Of a DNA stretch of 64,000 nucleotides, positions 41,959-49,636 are shown one piece after another. Numbering within the stretch: position 1 is the stretch's first letter; each line of letters begins with the position of its first letter. A program made the position numbers and the translations under genes. This DNA is from Croceibacterium xixiisoli (lineage in GTDB: Bacteria > Pseudomonadota > Alphaproteobacteria > Sphingomonadales > Sphingomonadaceae): the NCBI RefSeq assembly GCF_009827305.1, contig NZ_WTYJ01000003.1:310001-374000 (forward strand), read 5' to 3'. The notes below the pieces were generated by a model. The model was not told the origin of the DNA, searched no databases, and saw only the letters and a list, made by a program, of their open reading frames with translations.

Positions 41959-43617
41959 ATGGTCGCAACACAGGCGGACGCCGATTTCGATTTCATCGTG
42001 GTGGGCGCGGGCAGCACGGGCTGCGTCGTCGCAGCGCGGTTGAGCGAAGATACGGCAAACAAGGTGCTGGTGCTCGAAGCCGGTCAGCGCGACGAACATC
42101 TCTATTTGAAGATGCCGCTCGCCTTTCTGAAGGCGATGCCTGATCCGCGTTTCAACTGGAATTACTGGACGGAGGCCGAACCGCATCTGGACGGGCGGCG
42201 CATGCCTTTGCCGCGCGGCAAGGTCGTCGGCGGGTCGGGCTCGATCAACGGCATGTTCGCCATGCGCGGCCATCCGGCGGATTACGATCAATGGGCGCAG
42301 ATGGGTGCCCGTGGCTGGTCCTTTGCCGATGTGCTGCCCTATTTCCGCAAGTCGGAAACCAGCTGGCGCGGCGAAAACACCTATCACGGCGGCAGCGGGC
42401 CGATCAAAACCCGCCCGATCGATTCGCCCTATCTGCTGCATGACGAAATGATGCGCACGGCGGCGGCGGCCGGATTTTCCACCACCGACGATCTCGCCGG
42501 CGCCAATCCGGAAGGCTTCGCGCGCGGCGAACAGACGGTTGATGAAAATGGGCGCCGGGTCAGCGGCGCCACCGCCTATCTGAAGCCGGCGATGGGGCGG
42601 CAGAACCTGGATGTCCGTTCGGGCGTGCTGGTGCGCAAGCTGGTGTTTGAGGGCAAGCGCTGCGTCGGCGTGGAAATCGATGGTCCCAATGGCCCGCAGC
42701 AGCTGCGCGCCCGGCGCGAAGTGATCCTGTCCGGCGGCGCCTACAACTCCCCGCATCTGCTGCTGCTTTCCGGGATTGGTCCGGCAGAACATCTGCGCAG
42801 CCATGGTATCGCCGTCGTGCATGACAGCGTTGGCGTGGGCCGCAATCTGCAGGAACATCCCTGCGCCAGCCTGGAATTCAACGCTGCCAAGCCGGTGACT
42901 TTCCTCAATCAGCTGCGCTGGGACAAGATCGCGATGAATTCGATCCGCTGGGCGCTGACCGGTCAGGGGCCGATGGCGACGCAGGTCAACAGCTGCAATG
43001 TCGTGATCCGCACCGCGCCGCATCTCGATCGGCCCGATCTGCAGATCATGGTCAATCCGATCCGCTTCGACGCGCACCCCTGGTTCCCCGGCATCAAGGC
43101 GCAGCAGGGACATGTGTTCTGGGCCGGTGTGGTGCAGTTGCATCCGGAAAGCCGCGGCTGGGTCGAATTGAAGAGCAACGACCCGCGCGATGTGGCTTCG
43201 GTCACGCTCAACATCCTGTCGGAAGAGGCGGACCGCGAACAGATGCGGCGGGCATTCCGCGTCACGCGCAAGATCTACAACAGCAAGCCGATGTCCGATC
43301 TGATCGCATCCGAACGCACGCCCGGTGTGCAGGTGGACAGCGATGATGAACTCGACGCCTTCATCCGCGCCAGCTGCTATGTGGCGCAACACCCCACCAG
43401 CACCTGCGCCATGGGTATGGGTGAACGCTCGGTGGTGGACAATGAACTGCGCGTCATCGGGGTGGAGGGGCTGCGCGTGGCGGATTGCTCGGTCATGCCG
43501 ACGGTTCCGGGTGGCAACACCAATCTGCCGGCCTTCATGGTGGGGGAAAAGGCGGCCGATCTGATCCTGGGCCGCAGCCTGCCGCGCGCCGAATTGCCGG
43601 AAAGGGACGCCGCATGA
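41959..43617 (+). CDS. GMC family FAD-dependent alcohol oxidoreductase
   Basis: 552 residues from ATG 41959 (AAGGGAGAG upstream). The ADP-binding motif FDFIVVGAGSTGCVVAARLS, VLVLEAGQRDEH, the GMC signature 1 region PRGKVVGGSGSINGMFAMRG, signature 2 ILSGGAYNSPHLLLLSGIGP, and C-terminal active-site elements CYVAQHPTSTCAMG and VPGGNTNLPAFMVGEKAADL (His and Asn/His). GMC enzymes oxidise primary alcohols, for example choline or aryl and phenylcoumaran side-chain alcohols in sphingomonads. It lies first in a five-gene operon and overlaps the next start (ATGA). An aromatic side-chain alcohol is the likely substrate here. Confidence 0.88.
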   Translation: MVATQADADFDFIVVGAGSTGCVVAARLSEDTANKVLVLEAGQRDEHLYLKMPLAFLKAMPDPRFNWNYWTEAEPHLDGRRMPLPRGKVVGGSGSINGMFAMRGHPADYDQWAQMGARGWSFADVLPYFRKSETSWRGENTYHGGSGPIKTRPIDSPYLLHDEMMRTAAAAGFSTTDDLAGANPEGFARGEQTVDENGRRVSGATAYLKPAMGRQNLDVRSGVLVRKLVFEGKRCVGVEIDGPNGPQQLRARREVILSGGAYNSPHLLLLSGIGPAEHLRSHGIAVVHDSVGVGRNLQEHPCASLEFNAAKPVTFLNQLRWDKIAMNSIRWALTGQGPMATQVNSCNVVIRTAPHLDRPDLQIMVNPIRFDAHPWFPGIKAQQGHVFWAGVVQLHPESRGWVELKSNDPRDVASVTLNILSEEADREQMRRAFRVTRKIYNSKPMSDLIASERTPGVQVDSDDELDAFIRASCYVAQHPTSTCAMGMGERSVVDNELRVIGVEGLRVADCSVMPTVPGGNTNLPAFMVGEKAADLILGRSLPRAELPERDAA

Positions 43618-44003
43618 GCCGCACCGCAGAAGAACAGGCCAATCTGGATATCGTGCTCGGCATGTTTGCCGAAGTGCTGAACCCGATGGATTCAGCGGCG
43701 GTCGACCGTTTCATCGCGCCCGATTACATCCAGCACAACCAGTCGGTGGAACCGGGGCGGGACAAGCTGAAGGCGTTTCTGGACATGATCCGGGAACAGA
43801 CGCCCAATGCGGTTCATGATGTGAAGCGCGCCTTCGTCGATGGCGATCACGTTACGGTGCATTATCATGTGCGCCGCTGGCCCGATGATCTGGGCTGGGC
43901 GGTGATCGATATTTTCCGGGTCGAAAACGGCCTCGTCGCCGAACATTGGGATGTCATGCAGGATGTGATCGAAGGCGGGCCCAACCCGCTCTCGCCATTC
44001 TGA
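43614..44003 (+). CDS. SnoaL-like protein, COG4922 type (2 of 6)
   Basis: 129 residues: MSRTAEEQANLDIVLGMFAE, FIAPDYIQHNQSVEPGRDKL, VDGDHVTVHYHVRR, FRVENGLVAEHWDVMQDVIE. The DYIQHN, VDGD and EHWDVMQ motifs match the 'predicted SnoaL-like aldol-condensation enzyme' group. It shares length and motifs with the protein at 44832-45221, so the two are paralogues split by an SDR gene. ATG 43614 overlaps the GMC stop, implying coupled synthesis and a linked step. Confidence 0.8.
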   Translation: MSRTAEEQANLDIVLGMFAEVLNPMDSAAVDRFIAPDYIQHNQSVEPGRDKLKAFLDMIREQTPNAVHDVKRAFVDGDHVTVHYHVRRWPDDLGWAVIDIFRVENGLVAEHWDVMQDVIEGGPNPLSPF

Positions 44004-44052
44004 TCGAACCGCAACCGCAGGGATAAAAGCGGGCGGACAGGGAGAGGATAGA

Positions 44053-44802
44053 ATGCGTTTCCAGGATAAGATCGTGCTCGTTATGGGCGGCAACAGCGGC
44101 ATGGGGCTCGCCTCTGCCAGGGCTTTCGCCGCCGAAGGCGCCAAGGTCCACCTCACCGGGCGCAACCAGCAGACCATCGATGATGCGGTGGCGCAGATTC
44201 CGGGTGCGAAGGGCTACAGCGCCGACATCGCCGATATCGCCGCCAGCGAAGCGGTGGTTTCCGCGATTGAGGCGGAAGACGGCCGGATCGATGTGCTGTT
44301 CATCAATGCCGGCGTGGGCGGCTTTGCCCCGCTGCGCGATATCACGCCCGACAGCTGGGATCTGACCCATTCGATCAATCTGAAGGGCTGCGTGTTTGCC
44401 CTGCAGAAGGCCGTCCGGCTGATGGGGAAGGGCGGATCGATCGTGGTCACCGGATCGATCGGCGCGCATGCATCCCTGCCGGGCAATGGCGTTTACGCGG
44501 CGGCAAAGGGCGGGCTCTATGCCGTGATGAAGGTGTTCGCCGGGGAACTCGTTTCCGAAGGCATCAGGCTCAACATGGTCAGCCCCGGTCCGATCGACAC
44601 TCCGCTGCTCTATCGCAACCCCGGCATGACCGATGAAGCGATCGCCGGGCTGAAGGAAAAGATGATCGCCAATGTCCCGATGCATCGCATGGGCGAAAGC
44701 GATGAGGTGGCCAAGGCCGTGCTGTTCCTGGCGTCCGACGATGCCAGCTTCATCACGGCGGCCAATCTCTATGTCGACGGCGGCATGCTCGAACTGCGCT
44801 GA
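44053..44802 (+). CDS. short-chain dehydrogenase/reductase (SDR)
   Basis: 249 residues. NAD(P) motif MGGNSGMGLASARAFAAEGA, NAG motif VLFINAGVGGF, catalytic SIGAHASLPGNGVYAAAKGG with Ser-Tyr-Lys, SPGPIDTPLLY after it, and a typical C-terminus FITAANLYVDGGM. A classical cytoplasmic SDR oxidising or reducing a hydroxyl/keto group. GGAGAGGAT precedes ATG 44053. It sits between two paralogous SnoaL-like genes in the GMC operon and probably acts on the same carbon skeleton after the GMC step. Confidence 0.9.
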   Translation: MRFQDKIVLVMGGNSGMGLASARAFAAEGAKVHLTGRNQQTIDDAVAQIPGAKGYSADIADIAASEAVVSAIEAEDGRIDVLFINAGVGGFAPLRDITPDSWDLTHSINLKGCVFALQKAVRLMGKGGSIVVTGSIGAHASLPGNGVYAAAKGGLYAVMKVFAGELVSEGIRLNMVSPGPIDTPLLYRNPGMTDEAIAGLKEKMIANVPMHRMGESDEVAKAVLFLASDDASFITAANLYVDGGMLELR

Positions 44803-44831
44803 GCCACAGGAACTTCAGGGAGGGTGACGGT

Positions 44832-45221
44832 ATGAGCCGCACGGAACAGGAACAGGCCAATCTCGATTTCTGCACCCGCATGTATAACGAAATGCTGTTT
44901 CGTTTCGATGCGAGCCGGATCGATGAATTCCTGGCCGACGACTATATCCAGCATTCCACTGCCGCGAGCGGGGGCAAGGAAGGGCTGCGCGATTTCTTCG
45001 AGAACCGCGCGCATCATTTTCCGAACATCAGTTTCGCGATCAAGGCCAGCATGGTCGACGGCGACCGGACCATGTTCCATATCCACACGATCCGCTTTCC
45101 CGGTGATCCGGGCATGTCGATCGTGGATTATTTCCGTCTGGAAGGCGGCAAGGTGAAGGAACATTGGGAAGTGGTGCAGGAAATTCCCGAAAAACTGCCG
45201 CACGATAACGGAATCTTCTGA
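44832..45221 (+). CDS. SnoaL-like protein, COG4922 type (3 of 6)
   Basis: 129 residues: MSRTEQEQANLDFCTRMYNE, FLADDYIQHSTAASGGKEGL, MVDGDRTMFHIHTIRFP, DYFRLEGGKVKEHWEVVQEI. It is clearly a paralogue of the protein at 43614: same N-terminal MSRT..EQANLD, DYIQH, VDGD and EHW.V.Q motifs, and identical length. The fold is NTF2-like and cytoplasmic; the reaction is unknown. AGGGAGG lies upstream of the ATG. A 124-base gap follows before the DUF1097 gene. Confidence 0.8.
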   Translation: MSRTEQEQANLDFCTRMYNEMLFRFDASRIDEFLADDYIQHSTAASGGKEGLRDFFENRAHHFPNISFAIKASMVDGDRTMFHIHTIRFPGDPGMSIVDYFRLEGGKVKEHWEVVQEIPEKLPHDNGIF

Positions 45222-45345
45222 CCCGCCGCCAGTTGCGCCCTGCAAAATAGGCTATTGCACGTTGCGCCACTTGGCGTAGCGTCGCGCGCTGCTGCCCGGC
45301 GCAAGATCGGGCGGAGACTGGGATTGTTTCAGGGAGGGATTTTCG

Positions 45346-45843
45346 ATGCCCGCATATTATGCGCTTGCTGTTTCCGTTGGCCTGCTGGCCGTACTCGACA
45401 CCTGGATCTATGTCGGGCCGCTCGCCACCACGGCGCTGGCTGGCCTGGTGTGGATTTCCTTCATCGCCTGGGGTTGTCATTTCCATTCGGGCGGCGGCGC
45501 CAAGGGCACGACCACCGCAATTGTCTGCATGAGCTTTGGCGCGATCGTCGGTATGCTCGCCGTCATGGGCGCCAGCGGTCCGCTGGTCGGCACCGGCGTG
45601 ATGGCTGCGCCGATTGCCGTGGGTGTTGGCGCTTTCGTGATCTGCCTTGCCAGCAAGGCGCCGTTGTTGGCGACCATTCCGGCCAGCGTTTATGGCTTCG
45701 CTTCGGTTGCCGGCCCGATTCTGCTGGCGGGCAAGACCCCGCAGGAAGCCATCGGCCCGGTGATTCTGTCGATCATCATCGGCGGTATTTTTGGTTTTGT
45801 GTCCGAACTGCTGGCCAATGCGCTGACCAAAAAGGGCGCGTAA
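45346..45843 (+). CDS. DUF1097 family membrane protein
   Basis: 165 residues with five hydrophobic segments, starting MPAYYALAVSVGLLAVLDTW and containing WISFIAWGCHFHSGGGAKGT, APLLATIPASVYGFASVAGP and SIIIGGIFGFVSELLANAL. These fit DUF1097, small inner-membrane proteins of unknown function that sometimes accompany catabolic operons and may be transporters. AGGGAGGG precedes ATG 45346. It is probably the last gene of the GMC operon, though the 124-base gap allows its own promoter. Confidence 0.75.
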   Translation: MPAYYALAVSVGLLAVLDTWIYVGPLATTALAGLVWISFIAWGCHFHSGGGAKGTTTAIVCMSFGAIVGMLAVMGASGPLVGTGVMAAPIAVGVGAFVICLASKAPLLATIPASVYGFASVAGPILLAGKTPQEAIGPVILSIIIGGIFGFVSELLANALTKKGA

Positions 45844-45977
45844 ACCCGCACAAATCCGCCCATTCGCAGCCTTTTACCGCAAAAGGCCGCGAATGGCGGG
45901 CTGCGCCATCTTCGGATGGTTCATTGCCCTGTCACAGACCAAGGCCTATATTGCCGCTACTGATTTAGGAGCAGGTC

Positions 45978-46211
45978 ATGGGTTTTGGTGGTTATGGGCA
46001 TTGGATCATTGTCGCGCTGGTCGTGCTGGTCCTGTTCGGCCGGGGCAAGATTTCCGAAACGATGGGTGATTTCGGGAAGGGCATAAAGAGCTTCCGCAAG
46101 GGCCTCTCGGAAGAGGAATCGAAGGCCTCCAAGCCTGCCGCGCCCGCACCGCAGATCGCCAGCACCGCCGATGTCTCCAAGCCGGCGGAACAGAACACCC
46201 ATCAGTCCTGA
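45978..46211 (+). CDS. tatA: Sec-independent translocase subunit TatA
   Basis: 77 residues: MGFGGYGHWIIVALVVLVLF, GRGKISETMGDFGKGIKSFR, KGLSEEES. One short membrane helix, the FG hinge, and an amphipathic helix with FGKGIKSF are the TatA hallmarks. The tail is Ala/Pro/Lys-rich. TatA forms the pore for folded Tat substrates. In many genomes it precedes tatB-tatC; here it stands alone, closed by a terminator. Its position inside the catabolic region may be accidental, though a Tat-type signal is seen at 56732. Confidence 0.92.
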   Translation: MGFGGYGHWIIVALVVLVLFGRGKISETMGDFGKGIKSFRKGLSEEESKASKPAAPAPQIASTADVSKPAEQNTHQS

Positions 46212-46244
46212 TCCGCGCTTTCCAGGCGCAACGCCGGGCAGATT

Positions 46245-46285
46245 GAAAAAGGGGCCGCAGAGATGATCTCTGCGGCCCCTTTTCG
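46245..46285. terminator. intrinsic terminator after tatA
   Basis: AAAAAGGGGCCGCAGAGAT, minimal loop, ATCTCTGCGGCCCCTTTT gives a perfect stem of about 16 base pairs flanked by A and T runs. It separates tatA from the convergent DoxX-like gene. Confidence 0.92.
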
Positions 46286-46305
46286 TGTCAGTGCCTCTTT
46301 CCCTG

Positions 46306-46755
46306 TTAGTGCAGGGTCGGTTTCGGCGGCTGTTCCTGGCCGAAGCCGATATCCGTGCCGTAATCTGGTACCCCACGCCACACGCATATCGGCCAGAAGT
46401 ACCGCCGCCAGGGCCAGGCCAGGATCGCATTGAACACGATGCTCAGCGCGCCGAAGATCCATTCGGTCCAGCCGGTGTCGAGCACGAAGTTCCAGTAAAC
46501 GATCACGATATTCAGTGGTACCAGCGCGATCAGCGTCAGCGGCATTCCGCGATTGGCCAGCATGGTGATGCCCAGCACCACCTCGATCACCTTGATCCAG
46601 TCGAACAACCCGCTGGCCATCAGGGCCAGCGTGAAGTCGATCGCGGCTTTTTCATCGCCCAGCGGCTGCAGATGCGGCCACAGGAAATGCATCAGCCCGG
46701 AAAAGAGCCACCAGCCGCCAAAGATCAGGCGGCTGGCGTGATAGACCCACGTCAT
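46306..46755 (-). CDS. DoxX-like membrane protein
   Basis: 149 residues from the ATG at 46755 (GGGGGG ribosome site). Four hydrophobic segments: VYHASRLIFGGWWLFSGLMH, FTLALMASGLFDWIKVIEVV, MPLTLIALVPLNIVIVYWNF, WTEWIFGALSIVFNAILAWP. The pattern and length resemble DoxX/DoxD-type proteins, whose roles range from quinone reduction to unknown. It follows the dioxygenase gene by 22 bases and should be cotranscribed. The pairing suggests a membrane-level helper for this catabolic branch, but I cannot assign a reaction. Confidence 0.65.
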   Translation of the reverse strand: MTWVYHASRLIFGGWWLFSGLMHFLWPHLQPLGDEKAAIDFTLALMASGLFDWIKVIEVVLGITMLANRGMPLTLIALVPLNIVIVYWNFVLDTGWTEWIFGALSIVFNAILAWPWRRYFWPICVWRGVPDYGTDIGFGQEQPPKPTLH

Positions 46756-46777
46756 CGTGCGCCCCCCTTCTGCTGGC

Positions 46778-48259
46778 TCAGGCCTTGCCCTGCAGCTTGC
46801 TGGCGTCCAGCTTCGCCCGGCTGACCCAGCTGCCATGCACCTGGCTGCGCAGCGGCAGGCCGGTTTTCACCTTGGCGATCGGGCCCTTTTCCACCTCGTC
46901 AGCCGCCACGATCCACAGCTCGGATGAATAGTCGGAGGGGTTGGGGCTGTTGGGCACGTCGATCACGGTCAGCAGCCAGCCGCCATGGTCAGGATCGGCA
47001 GAGGGAACATGCGCCGGTTCGCTGATCGCCGCGCCCGGTGGCACGCCCATCACGGTCAGCCGGCCATTGCCGGGCTCGATCCGCATCAATGCGTTGAAAT
47101 TGATGCCCACCGGGCCGCCCGGCATCGGCGGGCCGCCCTGCGGATTCATGCTCAGATACCAGGCCCGGTTGTAGGGGCGGCCCTGATCGGCATCGGCCAG
47201 GCGCGGCAGATCGCCCGGCGGGCCCAGCGGGCGTTCCTCGATTTGCGGATCGTCCTTGCTCAGGTCGATGGTCCAGCGGGTCAATGCGCCCTGGATTTCC
47301 TGCTGCTGGCGATGAATGCCGCCCGCTTCGCGCATGAAGGAAAAGGCATTGGTATCGGTCAGGCACAGATCGATATGCACCAGATCGCCGTCGTCATAGG
47401 CATTGACCTGATGGAAACTGGATACGCCCACGGGCCCCTTGATCCAGCGCATGTCCTCCACCTTGCCGTATCGGGGCATCACGGCCAGCCAGCTTTCCAG
47501 ATCCTGCTGATGCGCCCAATGCGCACCGCCGGCCTTCAGCCGGTCCAGATCGGCGGTGGTGGGGAAGATTGGCCAGATCACATATTTTTCGGTGATCACG
47601 AAATCATGGATCGTGGCGAGATAGGGCTGCTTGAACCATTGTTCGGAAATCAGATTGCCGTCCTTGTCGGCAATGCCATAGGCGATCTCGTCGCTGCACA
47701 GCCCGCCGGCTTCATATCCGAAGAAGAACAATTCCCCGGTCTTGTCATCGATGCGCGGGTGGGCGGTGAAGGTTTCGGATTTCAGCGTGCCGTAATAATC
47801 CCACTTGCCCGCTGTTTCCAGCGTATGGGGATTGATCTCGTACCCGCGACCGTCTTCCTTGGTCATGAACAGGCGGCCGCCGTGCCAGACGGGTGTGGTG
47901 TTGGCGACGGTGCGATCGACGCCTTCGGCACTGGGATCATCGGTGAAGGGGTTGCGATATTGGCCGAACAGCCGGCGGCGGGCGGCCTTTTCGGCCAGAT
48001 AACGTTCGGTTTCGACCCATTTGATGTCGAAATCCACCGCGCCATCGACGAAGTTGAAACGCGCGACCATGCCATCGGCGTTCAGGGCAATATCGTCCTC
48101 AAACAGGGGCGCATGGGTGTTGTCCGGCACGGCGCGGAAAAATGCGCCATTGATTTCTGCCGGAATTTCCCCTTCGATCTCCAGATCGCGGACGGACAGC
48201 TCCACCCGCCGGGGGGTGTTGGAGCCGATGAAATGAATAGTTTGTGGAAACGCGCCCAT
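46778..48259 (-). CDS. carotenoid oxygenase family protein, lignostilbene-dioxygenase-like
   Basis: 493 residues. The four iron-binding histidines of the family are present at about residues 167 (TAHPRID), 218 (ATIHDF), 283 (SFHQVNAYDD) and 475 (QVHGSW). LFGQYRNPFTDDPSAEGVDR and ADGMVARFNF also match. Bacterial lignostilbene-alpha,beta-dioxygenases cut the central C=C of 4-hydroxystilbenes to two aromatic aldehydes, such as vanillin. The enzyme has no signal peptide. Gene context (Rieske, VAO-type oxidase, ALDH, LigM) supports a stilbene-type aromatic rather than a carotenoid. GGGAGAG precedes the ATG. A TAAC-N4-GTTA operator lies 40 bases upstream, shared with the MarR gene. Confidence 0.85.
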   Translation of the reverse strand: MGAFPQTIHFIGSNTPRRVELSVRDLEIEGEIPAEINGAFFRAVPDNTHAPLFEDDIALNADGMVARFNFVDGAVDFDIKWVETERYLAEKAARRRLFGQYRNPFTDDPSAEGVDRTVANTTPVWHGGRLFMTKEDGRGYEINPHTLETAGKWDYYGTLKSETFTAHPRIDDKTGELFFFGYEAGGLCSDEIAYGIADKDGNLISEQWFKQPYLATIHDFVITEKYVIWPIFPTTADLDRLKAGGAHWAHQQDLESWLAVMPRYGKVEDMRWIKGPVGVSSFHQVNAYDDGDLVHIDLCLTDTNAFSFMREAGGIHRQQQEIQGALTRWTIDLSKDDPQIEERPLGPPGDLPRLADADQGRPYNRAWYLSMNPQGGPPMPGGPVGINFNALMRIEPGNGRLTVMGVPPGAAISEPAHVPSADPDHGGWLLTVIDVPNSPNPSDYSSELWIVAADEVEKGPIAKVKTGLPLRSQVHGSWVSRAKLDASKLQGKA

Positions 48260-48298
48260 GGCCGTTATCTCTCCCGATGATTCCTCGTGGCGAAACGC

Positions 48299-48314
48299 TA
48301 ACGCCTGTTATAAT
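48299..48314. promoter_or_regulatory. TAAC-N4-GTTA operator over a perfect -10 of the MarR gene
   Basis: TAAC GCCT GTTA occupies 48299-48310. On the plus strand TATAAT (48309-48314) is a consensus -10 overlapping its right end. The site lies between the divergent dioxygenase and MarR genes, so it can control both and provides autoregulation if MarR is the binder. Confidence 0.7.
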
Positions 48315-48392
48315 CGTTGGAAAGAGCAGTCGGAATTGACCGGCATCAATTGGGTGAGGGTAGTGACGGATAAGGTTCAGGATGCCAGCGCG

Positions 48393-48947
48393 ATGCGCGC
48401 CACGGCGGGCGCTGCAGATTCTCCCCCGCCGCATCCGGGGCTGGGCGGAAACAAGGCTGCGCTGCTGCACCGGTTGCTCAAGCTGACCAACCGGCTGATG
48501 GCGCCGTTCTCAACCCATCTGCAGCATCGCTATCGCATCAGCCTGAACGAATTCCGTGTGCTGATGACGGTCGGCGCGCTGAAGCGGACGGCCAGCCATG
48601 AAGTCGCCGAACTGACCGGCGTCAATGTCATGAGCATCAGCCGTGCCGTCGCCGCGCTGGAAAAGGATGGCCGGCTGCTGGTCGAACCTGATGACGCCAA
48701 TCGCCGGCGCAAATGGCTGACCCTCACGGATGAAGGACGCCGCCTCTACACCATCATGCGGCCGCAGAGCGAAAAAGTGGCCGAATATATGCTGTCCGAA
48801 CTCAGCGACGGGGAAGTCGCCCAACTCGATCGGCTGGTGATGCAATTGGTGGCCACGCTGGAGGCACGCGACGATGACGGCAATTCGCTGTTCCTCGAAA
48901 ACACCCGGCCCGAAGACGACACCGGACAGGGCGCGATCAGCGACTGA
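48393..48947 (+). CDS. MarR family transcriptional regulator
   Basis: About 184 residues from ATG 48393; a GTG at 48363 is another possible start, since ribosome sites are weak. Winged HTH: FRVLMTVGALKRTASHEVAE, LTGVNVMSISRAVAALEKDG, then the wing LLVEPDDANRRRKWLTLTDE, with dimerising helices around it. MarR repressors control ferulate and biphenyl-lignin catabolism in sphingomonads, usually responding to aromatic acids or their CoA esters. It is divergent from the lignostilbene-dioxygenase-like gene over a TAAC-N4-GTTA box, which makes it the best candidate for binding all five boxes. It overlaps the convergent TetR gene by 11 bases. Confidence 0.85.
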   Translation: MRATAGAADSPPPHPGLGGNKAALLHRLLKLTNRLMAPFSTHLQHRYRISLNEFRVLMTVGALKRTASHEVAELTGVNVMSISRAVAALEKDGRLLVEPDDANRRRKWLTLTDEGRRLYTIMRPQSEKVAEYMLSELSDGEVAQLDRLVMQLVATLEARDDDGNSLFLENTRPEDDTGQGAISD

Positions 48948-49512
48948 CGTTGAAGCCCGCGATCAGCGCCGCCAGGCTCTGATCGAAACCGTTGCCTGAC
49001 GGCAGCCGCGCCTGGAACAGCGCGGCGCGGGCGGATTTTTCGAAGGTGGTCCAGCCCGTCACCAGCGCCTGAATGGCCGATTGTTCCAATTGCGCGCGTG
49101 GCCCTTCCAGCCCTGCCTGCCGCATCAGTTCCTCCAGCCTTCCGCTGGTCATCCCGTCGGTGGTGGCATCCGGCGGGGCTGTGCCGAGCAGGGCAAAGAT
49201 ATCGCGCGTCTCTTCCTGCTTGCGATGCAGCGCGCGGCCAAACGCCATCAGCCAGTCATCCCCGCGCAGGCCTTCGGGAATGCTGTCCAGCGCCTCCCCG
49301 AAAATGGTGCCGGAAACCAGCGCCAGCAATTGCGCCTTGTCCCCCACATGCCGGGCCAGCGATGGCGCACGCACGTCCAGCCGGGCGGCAATCTTGCGCA
49401 GGCTGACATTGTCCAGCCCGCCCTCATTCAACAGCGTGATCGCCTCCTGGACGATCAGGGCGCGGGTCAGTCGGCGGGGCTGCGCTACCGGTTTGGGATC
49501 TGCCAGGGTCAT
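48937..49512 (-). CDS. TetR family transcriptional regulator
   Basis: 191 residues from the ATG at 49512. HTH: RALIVQEAITLLNEGGLDNV, SLRKIAARLDVRAPSLARHV, GDKAQLLALV. The ligand domain is variable (GDDWLMAFGRALHRKQEETR) and resembles the tetracycline-repressor-like C-terminal group. A perfect 19-base palindrome lies 34 bases upstream, between this gene and the divergent Rieske oxygenase gene, so it likely controls that oxygenase and itself. The frame extends to 49851, antisense to the oxygenase, and is not credible there. Confidence 0.85.
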   Translation of the reverse strand: MTLADPKPVAQPRRLTRALIVQEAITLLNEGGLDNVSLRKIAARLDVRAPSLARHVGDKAQLLALVSGTIFGEALDSIPEGLRGDDWLMAFGRALHRKQEETRDIFALLGTAPPDATTDGMTSGRLEELMRQAGLEGPRAQLEQSAIQALVTGWTTFEKSARAALFQARLPSGNGFDQSLAALIAGFNVSR

Positions 49513-49545
49513 GCACCATCCATCCGCCGATACTGGACGGGGCGC

Positions 49546-49564
49546 AAGCTTACAGTGTAAGCTT
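49546..49564. promoter_or_regulatory. TetR-type operator palindrome
   Basis: AAGCTTACAGTGTAAGCTT has perfect 9-base arms around one base, the TTACAnTGTAA form common for TetR-family sites. It lies between the divergent TetR and Rieske genes and is unlike the TAAC-N4-GTTA boxes. Confidence 0.7.
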
Positions 49565-49636
49565 TTTCTCATCACAGACCGGCGAATCACGTCGGCAGAT
49601 GAATTGGCCCCAGTGGCCGCACACGGGAGAATGCCG

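Noticed and set aside
49512-49564. The TetR palindrome as a sixth copy of the TAAC-N4-GTTA box
   Set aside because: Its arms read GCTTACA/TGTAAGC around one base. Both sequence and spacing differ, so it belongs to another regulator.
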